From contig NZ_KB849655.1 of the NCBI RefSeq assembly GCF_000368765.1, forward strand, positions 1,466,127 to 1,530,126: 64,000 nt of DNA. The letters are read 5' to 3'. This document shows positions 1 through 9,127 of this stretch, piece by piece. Position numbers and translations under genes: made by a program. Every line of letters starts with the position of its first letter. The first letter of the stretch is position 1. The notes beneath the pieces were generated by a model. The model was not told the DNA's origin. It worked only from the letters and a program-made list of their open reading frames with translations, and did no database searches. The DNA is from Acinetobacter junii CIP 64.5. Its GTDB lineage: Bacteria > Pseudomonadota > Gammaproteobacteria > Pseudomonadales > Moraxellaceae.

Positions 1-126
1 AAACTGATCCCAGCGGGTGGCTGATCTTAATTTTTGCCCAGAGTGGTGCAGTTTAGCCAGACGTTCAAAATCTTGTCTTAGAATGGGTTTGAGTAATTGA
101 TGAAATACGGTATTCTGATGTGACAA
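1..126 (-). mobile_element. IS4-family transposase, N-terminal fragment cut by the window edge
   Basis: The minus strand reads SHQNTVFHQLLKPILRQDF and then a segment rich in K, H and R ending RWDQF. This matches the start of IS4-like transposases carrying the small N-terminal domain seen in many Acinetobacter insertion sequences. The start appears to be TTG at 124-126, since no ATG or GTG is in frame nearby. Only about 42 codons are visible, so I cannot say whether the element is intact. It lies downstream of mlaB in the same direction, so mla read-through would enter it. Family assignment is from memory. Confidence 0.6.
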
Positions 127-192
127 AACCTGAGTCCTTTATAGTTAAAGTGTTTGTTTGCACTCATATTTTAACTATTTAGACTCAGGTTT
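126..192. repeat. Long imperfect hairpin at the IS end
   Basis: An 11-bp perfect arm at 126-136 (AAACCTGAGTC) pairs with 182-192, and inside it 141-149 (ATAGTTAAA) pairs with 170-178. The putative TTG start of the transposase touches the base of the outer stem. In IS10- and IS50-type elements such structures hide the translation start in transcripts entering from outside. The same role is inferred here because the upstream mla operon is co-directional. Confidence 0.6.
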
Positions 193-261
193 TTTTATTT
201 AAAGCAAACTATGGGACAGTAGTGGCTTAAATAGCTCTCTTTTTGTAATCTACAAAACCAA

Positions 262-549
262 TTAAATTAACTTCAAGTCATCTTGTAGATGGCAAGCTTG
301 GATGATCTTTAACATCTTTTCAGAAACATTTTTAAAATGTAATCCTTTACTCTCTGGAGTTTGACGTAACCATTGCACCAAAACAGCCAAAGATAAAGTA
401 TTACCATTTTCAAGCTGAGCAAGGTCAACAACTAAAGGAAAACTTTGATGTTGCTGAATATATGCTAAACCTGATTGATAAACTTGCTCTGCATTTTCAA
501 AATCAATCGTCTTAGGAACGACGAGTTGTTGGTCGATATATTGAATCAC
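262..549 (-). CDS. mlaB: MlaB, STAS-domain subunit of the Mla phospholipid transporter
   Basis: This 95-residue single-domain STAS protein is the last gene of mlaFEDCB and begins 11 bases after mlaC ends. MlaB binds the ATPase MlaF in the cytoplasm and supports activity of the MlaFEDB inner-membrane complex, which moves phospholipids between inner and outer membranes to keep lipid asymmetry. The STAS signature is recognisable around residues 40-60 (VVDLAQLENGNTLSLAVLVQW), the region that in other STAS proteins holds the conserved Ser/Thr. Length is normal. Assignment depends partly on operon position because STAS sequences diverge strongly. Confidence 0.85.
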   Translation of the reverse strand: MIQYIDQQLVVPKTIDFENAEQVYQSGLAYIQQHQSFPLVVDLAQLENGNTLSLAVLVQWLRQTPESKGLHFKNVSEKMLKIIQACHLQDDLKLI

Positions 550-560
550 CCGTCACCTAC

Positions 561-1193
561 TTATTTTTTATTTACAGCTGCATCAGCATCTGGTTTAAAG
601 GTCGCAATCGCTTTATCAATATTTCCACCATTGCGCTGAACTGTAGCAGCAAACTGGTTACGGAATTGTAAGCCTAGATCAATACCAGAAACATTGATAT
701 TACGCACTTTCCATTGATCTCCTTTGTCCGTTAATTGGAATGACACAGGGATCTTCTCACCATTATGCATAAAGTCTAAAGTCACCACAGGATTTTTGCT
801 GTTAGTCGACTTAAACGGACGCATTGTATAACTTTCATTAGTATATTTCGCGAAAGCACCACCATAGTTTTCGATAATCACTTCACGGAAGTTTTTCTCA
901 AATTGAGCACGTTGTGCAGCATTCGTGTATTGGTTATTTGCATAAGTACCCAATACGATACGAGTAAATGCTTGCGAATCTACATATGGATCAAGATTTT
1001 GACGGATAATCGTTCTGACCAAAGCTGGATTGTTTTGCAACTTCGGTTTATCAGCTTTCAAACGAGTAATTAAACCATCTGCAACACGTTTTACGAAATC
1101 AGGTGGGGTCTCTTTTGGCGCTGCAAAAGCGGCACTCGCAAGCATTGTCGATAATACGCTTGCTGTCAGTGTCTGTTTCAATAATGTATTCAC
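561..1193 (-). CDS. mlaC: MlaC, periplasmic phospholipid-binding shuttle
   Basis: The 210-residue precursor has a Sec signal peptide (residues 1-24, ending ASAAFA) and a mature MlaC/Ttg2D domain. It ferries phospholipids across the periplasm between the outer-membrane MlaA complex and the inner-membrane MlaFEDB complex. Family features visible are the FTRIVLG segment after DPYVDSQA, the ENYGGAF turn and the late GLQFRNQFAA segment. The tail is Lys/Ala rich. The gene follows mlaD by 19 bases. No mlaA is in this window. Confidence 0.93.
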   Translation of the reverse strand: MNTLLKQTLTASVLSTMLASAAFAAPKETPPDFVKRVADGLITRLKADKPKLQNNPALVRTIIRQNLDPYVDSQAFTRIVLGTYANNQYTNAAQRAQFEKNFREVIIENYGGAFAKYTNESYTMRPFKSTNSKNPVVTLDFMHNGEKIPVSFQLTDKGDQWKVRNINVSGIDLGLQFRNQFAATVQRNGGNIDKAIATFKPDADAAVNKK

Positions 1194-1212
1194 TTCAATC
1201 TCCTAACCTGAA

Positions 1213-1887
1213 TTACTCAACAAACGAAGGTTCTGCATCATCCGTAGCAGGTTGAGAAGCTGAACTTTCTGTTGATGAGCTTGATGTGGATTTACCCGCA
1301 CCACCAGTAATAAATTTACTGATTAAATCTTCTAAATCCATTGTGCCTTGAGTGTTTGAAACGACGTCACCACGTTTCAAGTAGTTGACACCACCACCTG
1401 GTACGACTTTCAAATATTTTTCACCCAATAAGCCATTGGTTGCTACCATTATATAAGCATCTTCGTCCAGACTCGTGATGGAGGTCATGTTACCGATCAG
1501 TTGCTGTTCCATTTCTTTTTGTTTCGCAGCATCAGCTTGTTGATAATCAGAGCTATAGCGTAATTCCTCAAGTGCATTCTTCTGAACTTCTTTTAACTGC
1601 TCAGCATTAAAGCTCGTTAACTTACCATCTAATTCGAATTTCACAGTCGCTAAACGTGTGATTGGATCTAATGTAATAGATTCAACACGACCAATCGTTA
1701 CACCACTCATCGTAACTTTTGCACGTGGTTTTAAACCATTCACATTGTCAAACTGCGCTGTCATGCTGTAGCTATCACGTAAATTTGTGCCAACTAAACC
1801 ACTGACTTTCATTGCAAGAAAAAATAGAGCGATACCGAAGATAATGACAAAAATACCTACGGCCAGCTCACTAGTACGTGATTTCAT
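1213..1887 (-). CDS. mlaD: MlaD, MCE-domain membrane-anchored lipid-binding subunit
   Basis: The 224-residue protein has one N-terminal transmembrane helix (about residues 7-27) followed by an MCE domain (about 38-180) with the characteristic FDNVNGLKPRAKVTMSGV segment. MlaD forms a hexameric ring on MlaE and passes phospholipids to or from MlaC. Between the two halves of the MCE domain there is an extra 40-50 residue charged insertion (about 95-140) that E. coli MlaD lacks. I recall such an insertion in Acinetobacter MlaD. The tail is Ser/Thr rich. Its ATG shares one base with the mlaE stop (TAATG), which implies translational coupling. Confidence 0.93.
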   Translation of the reverse strand: MKSRTSELAVGIFVIIFGIALFFLAMKVSGLVGTNLRDSYSMTAQFDNVNGLKPRAKVTMSGVTIGRVESITLDPITRLATVKFELDGKLTSFNAEQLKEVQKNALEELRYSSDYQQADAAKQKEMEQQLIGNMTSITSLDEDAYIMVATNGLLGEKYLKVVPGGGVNYLKRGDVVSNTQGTMDLEDLISKFITGGAGKSTSSSSTESSASQPATDDAEPSFVE

Positions 1888-2663
1888 TAAATCCCTCCGA
1901 ACATGACCGCAGTCAACACGAAATCAAAACCTAATACACAAAGTGAAGAATACACGACCGTTCTCGTCATCGACGTCGCAATACCTTCTGGAGTTGGATC
2001 GCAGGCATAACCTTGATATACCGCTACCCATGTACAAATCAATGCGAACACTACGCTTTTGATAATGCCATTAACAACATCATGTCCAAATTGCACACTA
2101 CTTTGCATTCCACCCCAAAATGAACCTTCGTCCACTCCGAGGAAATCAACACCAACTAATTTTCCACCGACAATACCAATTGCAGCAAAAATGACAGTCA
2201 GCATCGGTAAACTTACAATACCTGCCCATAAACGTGGTGAAACGATTTGCTTTAACGGATCAACACCAATCATTTCCATACTGGCAAGCTGTTCGCTCTG
2301 TTTCATCGAACCGATTTCAGCAGTAAGCGCCGAACCAGCACGTCCTGCAAATAATAATGCAGCGACTACAGGTGCAAGCTCACGAAGTAATGTCAAAGAC
2401 ACCATCGTCCCTAACATTGCTTCACTACCGACATTCACCAAGATCGAATAACCTTGTAAACCCAGTACCAAACCAATGAATAAACCTGAGACAGAGATAA
2501 TCAATAATGACATCACTCCGACACGGTACATTTGGTAGATAAAACGCTGAAATCCGCCTTTGGATGGCATTGAAAATAAAATCTGAATCAACATTAGTGA
2601 CGCTGCACCAATGCCTTTCACCCGCTCAATAACGAGTCTACCTAACCAGGCAATCGTATTCAT
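1887..2663 (-). CDS. mlaE: MlaE, permease of the Mla transporter
   Basis: This 258-residue MlaE/Ttg2B permease has about five hydrophobic segments. The hallmark cytoplasmic stretch FAGRAGSALTAEIGSMKQSEQ, near residues 104-124, is clearly present and contacts the ATPase in the family. It is the membrane core of the MlaFEDB complex. The start codon overlaps the mlaF stop (ATGA) and the stop overlaps the mlaD start, so expression is tightly coupled with both. Confidence 0.95.
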   Translation of the reverse strand: MNTIAWLGRLVIERVKGIGAASLMLIQILFSMPSKGGFQRFIYQMYRVGVMSLLIISVSGLFIGLVLGLQGYSILVNVGSEAMLGTMVSLTLLRELAPVVAALLFAGRAGSALTAEIGSMKQSEQLASMEMIGVDPLKQIVSPRLWAGIVSLPMLTVIFAAIGIVGGKLVGVDFLGVDEGSFWGGMQSSVQFGHDVVNGIIKSVVFALICTWVAVYQGYACDPTPEGIATSMTRTVVYSSLCVLGFDFVLTAVMFGGI

Positions 2664-3490
2664 GGACGAACCTCGTTATCTAAATAAGCTTGATGAGTAA
2701 ATTGATATTCGACAGGTCCTTCAGCTGATCCTGTTAAAAATTGGCGCACAAATGGTGAAGCATGATTTTCTAATTGTTCAGGTGTACCTTCACCCTGAAT
2801 TTTACCTTCAGCAACAACATAAATATAATCAGCAATCGATAAGGTCTCTGCCACATCGTGCGATACGATAATCGTTGTTAAATCTAATGCTTCACGTAAA
2901 GAACGAATTAATCGAGTTAAAACACCTTTCACAATCGGGTCTTGCCCAGCAAAAGGTTCATCATACATAATCAATTCTGGATCAAGTGCAATCGCACGTG
3001 CTAAAGCAACACGACGATTCATACCTCCAGAAAGTTCTGATGGCATTAATTGTTCTGCACCGCGTAAACCAACAGATTCAAGCTTTAAGGCAACAAGCTC
3101 TGCAATGATATGTTCAGGTAACTTCGTATGAGCTCGTATCGGAAATGCAACATTTTCATATACCGACATATCAGTAAACAGCGCACCACTTTGAAATAAC
3201 ATTCCCATACGCGCACGAGCTGTAAATAGCTCAGGACGAGACATTGCTGCTATATTTTTACCATCGATTAAAACCTCACCCCGATCAGGAGTTAATTGTC
3301 CACCAATGAGTCTTAATAATGTTGTCTTACCTGTACCTGACGGCCCCATGATTGCAGTAATCTGACCACGTCGAATTTTGAGACAAACATCATCATAAAT
3401 GACACGTTCCCCTCGATTAAAGCTCAAGTGTTTAACTTCAATTAAGGCTTCAGTATCGCGAGGAGTTTTATTATTCATAAGGGCATTCAT
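2660..3490 (-). CDS. mlaF: MlaF, ATPase of the Mla phospholipid transporter
   Basis: The 276-residue ABC ATPase has all motifs: Walker A GPSGTGKTT (residues 49-57), Q-loop Gln100, signature LSGGM (153-157) and Walker B LIMYDEP (173-179), with the switch His in IIVSHD. The extended C-terminal tail is where MlaB and the neighbouring MlaF subunit dock in characterised complexes. It is the first gene of the operon. Two nearby ATGs are possible: 3490, or residue 5 at 3478, which has AGGA at a longer spacing. A TATAGT element lies about 25 bases upstream of the start. Confidence 0.93.
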   Translation of the reverse strand: MNALMNNKTPRDTEALIEVKHLSFNRGERVIYDDVCLKIRRGQITAIMGPSGTGKTTLLRLIGGQLTPDRGEVLIDGKNIAAMSRPELFTARARMGMLFQSGALFTDMSVYENVAFPIRAHTKLPEHIIAELVALKLESVGLRGAEQLMPSELSGGMNRRVALARAIALDPELIMYDEPFAGQDPIVKGVLTRLIRSLREALDLTTIIVSHDVAETLSIADYIYVVAEGKIQGEGTPEQLENHASPFVRQFLTGSAEGPVEYQFTHQAYLDNEVRP

Positions 3491-3573
3491 TCCTGCACTT
3501 TTTATGCACGCATACTATACACTGAAAGATTAAGCACTTGTTTTTATTTTGATAAGGGATGTATCAAGATTAT

Positions 3574-3789
3574 TTAATTTATGTAGTTATTCTTAGACGC
3601 GGATTCACTCGCAACATGCATCGTATTATTGGCATTAAAACTGTCAGAATTGTTTTCATCAAACAATGCATATGCAAAGAATAATCCATTACATAACATG
3701 AGAATGACAAATAGACACGGTAGCCCTTCATTGCAAACGAAAGACCATGCTTGAGCAACAAAACTGTTATTTTGCTTAATATTATTCAT
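3574..3789 (-). CDS. Small single-helix membrane protein of unknown function
   Basis: The 71-residue reading frame has a strong hydrophobic stretch (about residues 24-44, LPCLFVILMLCNGLFFAYALF) and a polar, Asn/Ser-rich tail. It is preceded by an A+T-rich stretch without a clear ribosome-binding site, which lowers confidence. It stands alone between the helicase terminator and mlaF. I do not recognise the family. A plausible alternative is a chance open frame, although the clean helix followed by a polar tail is protein-like. Confidence 0.45.
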   Translation of the reverse strand: MNNIKQNNSFVAQAWSFVCNEGLPCLFVILMLCNGLFFAYALFDENNSDSFNANNTMHVASESASKNNYIN

Positions 3790-3856
3790 TTTTTATATAA
3801 AATTTGAACTAGAACACATTTTTACCGATTCTACATGAATATCAAGTAATAAAAAA

Positions 3857-3874
3857 GCCAGTTTTTCAACTGGC
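3857..3874 (-). terminator. Rho-independent terminator of the DEAD-box helicase gene
   Basis: GCCAGTT (3857-3863) pairs with AACTGGC (3868-3874) around a TTTC loop. On the minus strand the hairpin is followed by TTTTTT. It lies about 27 bases past the helicase stop. Confidence 0.85.
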
Positions 3875-3900
3875 TTCTTCATTTTATCGTTTTTTAACGA

Positions 3901-5829
3901 TTAGAAGTCGTTTTTACGACGACGGTCGCCACCGAAAGTTTCTTCACGTGTACCGCGTACTGGACGATCTTCACCAAATTTACGCTTAGGACGGTCTTCA
4001 CCACCGAATGTACGTTTTGGACGATCTTCACCACCAAAGCTACGCTTTGGACGGTCACCGAAGCCACCTTCACGTTGAGGTGCTGGACGATCACCAAAAT
4101 CACGTTTTGGACGATCACCGAAGCTACCTTCACGACGTGGTTTATAATCTACACGATTACCACGGTTGTCATCATTCGAGTCAAAACGTGGTTTATCGTT
4201 GTAGCCACCTTCACGACGTGGACGATCAGAATTGAATTCACGACGTGGGCGATCTTCACCACCAAATGTACGCTTTGGACGATCATCAAAACCACCTTCG
4301 CGGCGTGGACGATCAGAATTGAATTCGCGACGTGGACGATCTTCACCACCAAACGATGGACGTTCACCACGTGGTTTATCATCAAAGTTACGACGTGGAC
4401 GGTCTTCAAAACCACCTTCACGACGTGGACGATCAGAATTGAATTCGCGACGTGGACGATCTTCACCACCAAATGATGGACGTTCACCACGTGGTTTATC
4501 ATCGAAGCTACGACGTGGACGATCATCACCACCTTCACGACGTTTGAAATTGCTTTCGCCTTCAAAACGACGACCGCCACCAAAACCACCACGACCACGA
4601 CCGCCGCCATCACGACCACCGCGACCACGACCGCCGCCATCACGACCTGAACGTGCAGGAGGTGGAGATGGCTCTAAACCTTCAATTTCAGACACATTTA
4701 AACGTGCATCTAAATAATCTTCTAAAGCACGGATTTTGCCACGCTCACGATAAGTCGCAAGTGTAATCGCTTGACCTGTACGACCCGCACGACCTGTACG
4801 ACCAATACGGTGTACATAGTCTTCATTTTTCATCGGTAAACCGAAGTTAATTACGTGAGAAATGGTTGGTACGTCTAAACCACGTGCTGCAACATCAGTT
4901 GCAACTAAGATTTTTGCACGACCTTCACGAATACTACGTAAACGACGGTTACGAACTGTTTGTGGCATAGCACCATGCAATGCAACAACTGAGTGGCCTG
5001 CTTCAGCCAATTCTTCAGCAAGCATGTCTGTATCTTCTTGCGTGCTTGCAAATACAACAGCTTGATCTACTGACTCGTCAGATAACCAGTGTGTAAGTAA
5101 TTTTTTCTTATGCTCAAAGCCATCAGTCCAATGTAATGTTTGAGTTACATCAGTATTAGTACTGTGGCCTGTTTCGATTGCGATACGTTGTGGATCATTC
5201 ATCATACGTTCAGCAAGACGAATAATACGATCAGCAAAAGTAGCAGAGAACATTAATGTTTGATTACGGTTTGCAGCTAACTCACCAATTGCTTCTAGAT
5301 CTTCAGAGAAACCTAGATCAAGCATACGGTCAGCTTCATCGACGATTAAAGATTCAACTTTATCAAGTTTCAATTGACGACGATTAACCAAGTCAAGTAA
5401 ACGACCTGGAGTAGCAACAATAACTTGCGCGCCTTTAAGCTGTTGAATTTGCTTACCAAAAGGCATACCACCCATAATTGCAGCAATACGAACACCTTTC
5501 ATATGACGTACAAATGCAATCGCATCTTGGCTTACTTGTTGAGCCAATTCACGCGTTGGGCATAAAACTAAAATACTTGGTTGGGTAATCGCTTTCATGC
5601 GCTCTTTAAATGGCACGAAAGTTTCTTGACCAGTTAAAGCGTTTAATGTTGGGAGTAAAAATGCTGCTGTCTTACCAGAACCAGTCTGGCTAGAAACTAA
5701 TAGATCTTTTCCTTCTAACGCAGCTGGAATCGCTTGTTCTTGCACAGGAGTTGGACTAGTAAAACCTAAACCTTCTAGGGCTTGTTGTAAGGTTTCGTGC
5801 AAAGAAAATTCGGCAAAAGTTTTGCTCAT
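3901..5829 (-). CDS. DEAD-box RNA helicase with long RG-rich repetitive tail
   Basis: The 642-residue ATP-dependent RNA helicase (RhlE/DeaD type) has a Q-motif, Walker A SQTGSGKTA (about residues 47-55), DEAD (about 164-167), SAT, and HRIGRTGRAG in the second RecA domain. About 250 residues of tail follow, built from DRPRRE-, DKPRGERPSFGGE- and GGRDGGGRGRGG-type units, a basic low-complexity RNA-binding region. Such helicases unwind structured RNA in ribosome assembly, cold adaptation and mRNA decay. I start at the MSKTF methionine rather than four codons earlier, because GGGTGAAACTCTCT lies just upstream. A long leader precedes it. It could be orthologous to either rhlE or deaD, so no symbol is given. 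Confidence 0.9.
   Translation of the reverse strand: MSKTFAEFSLHETLQQALEGLGFTSPTPVQEQAIPAALEGKDLLVSSQTGSGKTAAFLLPTLNALTGQETFVPFKERMKAITQPSILVLCPTRELAQQVSQDAIAFVRHMKGVRIAAIMGGMPFGKQIQQLKGAQVIVATPGRLLDLVNRRQLKLDKVESLIVDEADRMLDLGFSEDLEAIGELAANRNQTLMFSATFADRIIRLAERMMNDPQRIAIETGHSTNTDVTQTLHWTDGFEHKKKLLTHWLSDESVDQAVVFASTQEDTDMLAEELAEAGHSVVALHGAMPQTVRNRRLRSIREGRAKILVATDVAARGLDVPTISHVINFGLPMKNEDYVHRIGRTGRAGRTGQAITLATYRERGKIRALEDYLDARLNVSEIEGLEPSPPPARSGRDGGGRGRGGRDGGGRGRGGFGGGRRFEGESNFKRREGGDDRPRRSFDDKPRGERPSFGGEDRPRREFNSDRPRREGGFEDRPRRNFDDKPRGERPSFGGEDRPRREFNSDRPRREGGFDDRPKRTFGGEDRPRREFNSDRPRREGGYNDKPRFDSNDDNRGNRVDYKPRREGSFGDRPKRDFGDRPAPQREGGFGDRPKRSFGGEDRPKRTFGGEDRPKRKFGEDRPVRGTREETFGGDRRRKNDF
4210..4560 (-). 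repeat. In-frame tandem repeats in the helicase tail
   Basis: A unit of about 120 bp that starts at GAATTC-type sequence (4318-4323 and 4438-4443) and runs through CCACGTGGTTTATCATC recurs almost exactly once (about 4320-4439 and 4440-4545). A third, more diverged and shorter copy lies at about 4230-4320. The period is a multiple of three, so changes in copy number would keep the frame. Confidence 0.75.
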
Positions 5830-6235
5830 AGAGAGTTTCACCCTAATGGGTGCTCCATTTTAATAAATACAAAAAATAGACATCGGCAAAAAGCGGCAAA
5901 GCGACTCAAGCTGAAAATATATGAAATTCAGCGGCAATCCGAATAACGACGATGTGGACTAACGCACGCTTGATTACTGCCTCAACCTGAAGAATCGCTA
6001 AGCGATTTGGGCGCAAGATGTGGTCCTCTCTATGGACAGCGTGCGCATAATATGAATAGAACTGAATGTTCAGGTAATGAACTGGAATTTAAGTGCGTGG
6101 GCGGATTATAGCAGAATAATTTTAAAAGTCACCCTTTTTAATAGGTTTTTCTACTGGATCACCTTTATTATTTGTATCTGACCGATTAAAGAAGATGAAA
6201 TTATAAAAATAACTCCTTCATTATTATCAGATCAT
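5830..6235 (-). promoter_or_regulatory. Long gene-free upstream region, probable structured 5' leader of the helicase
   Basis: About 400 bases upstream of the helicase hold no convincing gene. The nearest 290 bases are less A+T rich than typical intergenic DNA here and contain a perfect hairpin AATCGC-TAA-GCGATT (5993-6007) and several GC-containing segments. From about 6100 outward the DNA is A+T rich and could hold the promoter. Long structured leaders that allow cold induction or RNase-mediated autoregulation are known for DEAD-box helicase genes. That function is inferred here. Confidence 0.45.
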
Positions 6236-6240
6236 AATAA

Positions 6241-6267
6241 AAAACCCTCAAATTATTGAGGGTTTTT
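6241..6267. terminator. Bidirectional rho-independent terminator downstream of suhB
   Basis: AAAACCCTCAA (6241-6251) pairs with TTGAGGGTTTT (6257-6267) with an ATTA-type loop, and is flanked by A- and T-runs. It lies 12 bases past the stop of the minus-strand suhB-like gene. Confidence 0.88.
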
Positions 6268-6278
6268 TAATCTAAAAT

Positions 6279-7109
6279 TTATTTTGCAGCTTCGCTCCAT
6301 GCTGGAACTACTGCTTGCATTAGTGGTTTTAACATTTTCATTGAGCAAGCAATGACTTGACCATTTTCCATTGAATCATTACCACCACGAGCATCCACAA
6401 CCACACCGCCCGCTTCTTTAACAATTAATTCGCCTGCAGCGATATCCCATGGTTTTAAACCTAATTCAAAGAAACCATCAAAACGACCCGCAGCAACATA
6501 TGCCAAATCTAAAGCTGCTGAACCTGCACGACGAATTTGAGCGCCAGATTTTGTGACTGCCAATAACGAAGCAAAGTGTTGCTCTGCATAAGAAACAATT
6601 TCACCATTACGCTTCGCGCGATAAGGATGACCGACTGCTAGGAATGTTTTATCTAAAGTATCTTTGACATTCGCACGAATACGACGTTGATTCATCACTG
6701 CGCCACGACCACGACTAGCTGAAAATAACTCATCACGTACTGGATCATAGATCACACCGTGTTGTGTCACGCCTTTGTGTTGTACAGCGATAGAAATACA
6801 AAAGTGAGGGAAACCATTGATAAAGTTTTGAGTACCATCTAAAGGATCAATCACCCAACACCAATCAGCGTCGTGACCTTTACCTTCTTGCATACCAAAC
6901 TCTTCACCTAGGAAACTATGATTTTTATAGCTTTTGCGAAGTGTATCTATTGTAAGTTGTTCCAAATAACGATCAACACGTGTTACTGGACCATCAATGC
7001 CTTTTTCTTCAACTTGTAAATCGAGTTTATGACGATTTTGATGTGCCTTTAAAAGCTCTTGACCAACTGTTTGAGCCGCACGCGCAGCCATAACCACCAT
7101 AGGTTCCAT
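6279..7109 (-). CDS. suhB: Inositol monophosphatase family protein (SuhB-like)
   Basis: The 276-residue Mg-dependent phosphatase of the inositol monophosphatase superfamily shows metal-site motifs GEEFG (about residues 68-72) and WVIDPLDGTQNFING (about 85-99), and the C-terminal LKPWDIAAGELIVKEAGG segment. In E. coli SuhB also acts in rRNA transcription antitermination with Nus factors, and an equivalent role is likely but not visible from sequence. It stands alone between two terminators. The length matches the family, and both Met1 and Met4 are possible starts. Confidence 0.9.
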   Translation of the reverse strand: MEPMVVMAARAAQTVGQELLKAHQNRHKLDLQVEEKGIDGPVTRVDRYLEQLTIDTLRKSYKNHSFLGEEFGMQEGKGHDADWCWVIDPLDGTQNFINGFPHFCISIAVQHKGVTQHGVIYDPVRDELFSASRGRGAVMNQRRIRANVKDTLDKTFLAVGHPYRAKRNGEIVSYAEQHFASLLAVTKSGAQIRRAGSAALDLAYVAAGRFDGFFELGLKPWDIAAGELIVKEAGGVVVDARGGNDSMENGQVIACSMKMLKPLMQAVVPAWSEAAK

Positions 7110-7155
7110 TGAACACCCACTACAAATTTGAAGATTTTGACAAAGAATAATGCAT

Positions 7156-7191
7156 AAAAGCCCTTACATTCTATCAAATATAAGGGCTTTT
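7156..7191. terminator. Terminator between dxs and suhB
   Basis: AAAAGCCCTTA (7156-7166) pairs with TAAGGGCTTTT (7181-7191). It lies about 40 bases past the dxs stop and separates it from suhB. Confidence 0.85.
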
Positions 7192-7231
7192 AGGGGAAAA
7201 ATGTTTACGAAAAATTATTTCCGTTTTTTAT

Positions 7232-9127
7232 CTAAAACCAAGCACGTTCAATTGAAGCTAAAATCCCATGCGCATCCAAACCACAATCGGCGAGCATTTG
7301 TTGATGTGTAGCTTGATGTAAAAACTCATCTGGCAAACCCAAATTCAGGATTGGCTTTACAATTTTTGCTTGTGCGAGGAATTCATTTACTGCACTTCCC
7401 GCACCTGCCATCACGGCATGTTCTTCAACAGTTACGAAAAGCTGAGTTCGTTCAGCAAGTGTTCGTATCATTTGTTCATCCAATGGCTTCACAAAACGCA
7501 TATTTACCACACGCACACCTATTGCATGCTTATTCGCAAATTGTTGCGCTGCTTCGACTGAAGCTGCCACTCGACTCCCGAAAGCCAAAATACTGATCTG
7601 CTGATCTGCATCCAAATTAAATTCTGCAACGATTTCAGCTTTACCAATTTCTAAAGCAGCCATTTGTTGTTGAATTTCTACACCTGTTCCAGCACCACGT
7701 GGGTAACGAACTGCTGTTGGACCTTTATAATGATATGCAGTGTGTAGCATTTGACGACATTCATTTTCGTCTTTTGGCGCCATAATCACCATATTAGGTA
7801 CAGTACGCATATAGGCATAATCGTATGCACCTGCATGCGTTGGACCATCTTCGCCAACCAAACCAGCACGATCAATACCAAAGGTGACATCTAAATTTTG
7901 CAATGCCACATCATGAATCAACTGATCGTAGCCACGTTGCAAGAAGGTTGAATAAATCGCGACAACAGGCTTTAAACCTTCACACGCCATACCCGCTGCT
8001 AAAGTGACTGCATGCTGTTCAGCAATCGCAACATCAAAAAAGCGTTCAGGGTATTGCTGTGCAAACTTCACCATGCCAGAACCTTCACACATTGCAGGTG
8101 TGATCGCTAATAAACGTGCATCTTGTGCAGCTTCGTCACATAACCACTGTCCAAATACATCTGAATATTTAGGTGGTGATTTTTTAACTGGTGCCGAAGC
8201 AGTAGGTGTAATCTTAGTAATGGCATGATAGGTAATCGGATCTGCTTCTGCTGGAGCGAAACCTTTACCTTTTTTAGTGTAAACGTGAACTAATCGCGGA
8301 CCTTTGCGTTTTTTTAATGCGTGGAAGACTTGAGCAAGTTGTTCAACATTGTGCCCATCAAAAGGTCCGAAATAGTCAAAACCAATCGCTTTAAATAAGT
8401 TATCAGCTGCATCTGTTGCAGATTGATGCAAACGCGAATTGTATGTCCATTTTGGATGTGGCTGAACATAAGCTTCGCCCTGTTCATTTACATTGACCAA
8501 TTGACCAGTTTCCCAGATCGCAGCGAGATGTTTTGCAAAACCACCCGTGCTGCATGAGATCGACATATCATTATCGTTCAATACCACGATTAGATCAGCA
8601 TTATGTGCAACAGCATCATTCATGGCTTCAAAAGCCATCCCTGCTGTCATTGCACCATCACCGATAATCGCAACAACTTCGCAAGGCTTTTGCTGATAAC
8701 GGCGAGCGAGTGCCATCCCTAATCCAGCAGAAATTGCTGTTGAAGAATGTCCTACACCGAAAGTATCAAAATTAGATTCATCACGTGCTGGAAATGCAGC
8801 TAAACCACCTTTACTACGAATTGTGGTAATACGTTCTCGACGCCCAGTCAGGACTTTGTGTGGATATGCTTGATGCCCTACATCCCAAACTAAACGATCA
8901 TCTGGTGTATTGAAACAGTAGTGCAAAGCAACTGTCAGTTCAATCACACCTAAATTTGCGCCAAAGTGACCACCACTTTGTCCTGCTGCATACAAAATAT
9001 ATTGACGCAACTCATCTGCCACTTGAGGGAGTTGGCTTTGCTCGAGCTGACGTAATTGCTCAGGATGATCGATTTCATCCAACAATGGCGTAACAGGGCG
9101 TTGAGTTGGAATTTCGGTATACAACAT
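7232..9127 (-). CDS. dxs: 1-deoxy-D-xylulose-5-phosphate synthase
   Basis: This thiamine-diphosphate enzyme joins pyruvate and glyceraldehyde 3-phosphate to give DXP, the first step of the MEP isoprenoid pathway and a precursor for thiamine and pyridoxal. Motifs include [15 protein letters not shown], the ThDP site [22 protein letters not shown], and the transketolase-like [12 protein letters not shown]. The start is placed at MLYTEIP (9127), giving 631 residues and matching family N-termini. An upstream frame extension of ten codons is discounted. It is transcribed alone and diverges from ribA. Confidence 0.95.
   Translation of the reverse strand: MLYTEIPTQRPVTPLLDEIDHPEQLRQLEQSQLPQVADELRQYILYAAGQSGGHFGANLGVIELTVALHYCFNTPDDRLVWDVGHQAYPHKVLTGRRERITTIRSKGGLAAFPARDESNFDTFGVGHSSTAISAGLGMALARRYQQKPCEVVAIIGDGAMTAGMAFEAMNDAVAHNADLIVVLNDNDMSISCSTGGFAKHLAAIWETGQLVNVNEQGEAYVQPHPKWTYNSRLHQSATDAADNLFKAIGFDYFGPFDGHNVEQLAQVFHALKKRKGPRLVHVYTKKGKGFAPAEADPITYHAITKITPTASAPVKKSPPKYSDVFGQWLCDEAAQDARLLAITPAMCEGSGMVKFAQQYPERFFDVAIAEQHAVTLAAGMACEGLKPVVAIYSTFLQRGYDQLIHDVALQNLDVTFGIDRAGLVGEDGPTHAGAYDYAYMRTVPNMVIMAPKDENECRQMLHTAYHYKGPTAVRYPRGAGTGVEIQQQMAALEIGKAEIVAEFNLDADQQISILAFGSRVAASVEAAQQFANKHAIGVRVVNMRFVKPLDEQMIRTLAERTQLFVTVEEHAVMAGAGSAVNEFLAQAKIVKPILNLGLPDEFLHQATHQQMLADCGLDAHGILASIERAWF

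Noticed and set aside
2059..2451. Plus-strand open frame inside mlaE
   Set aside because: Antisense to a well-conserved gene; the product is rich in Pro, Thr and Ser without domain features.
4008..4717. Long open frames on both strands inside the helicase tail
   Set aside because: They are shadows of the repetitive Arg/Gly-rich coding sequence, with low-complexity products and no start signals.
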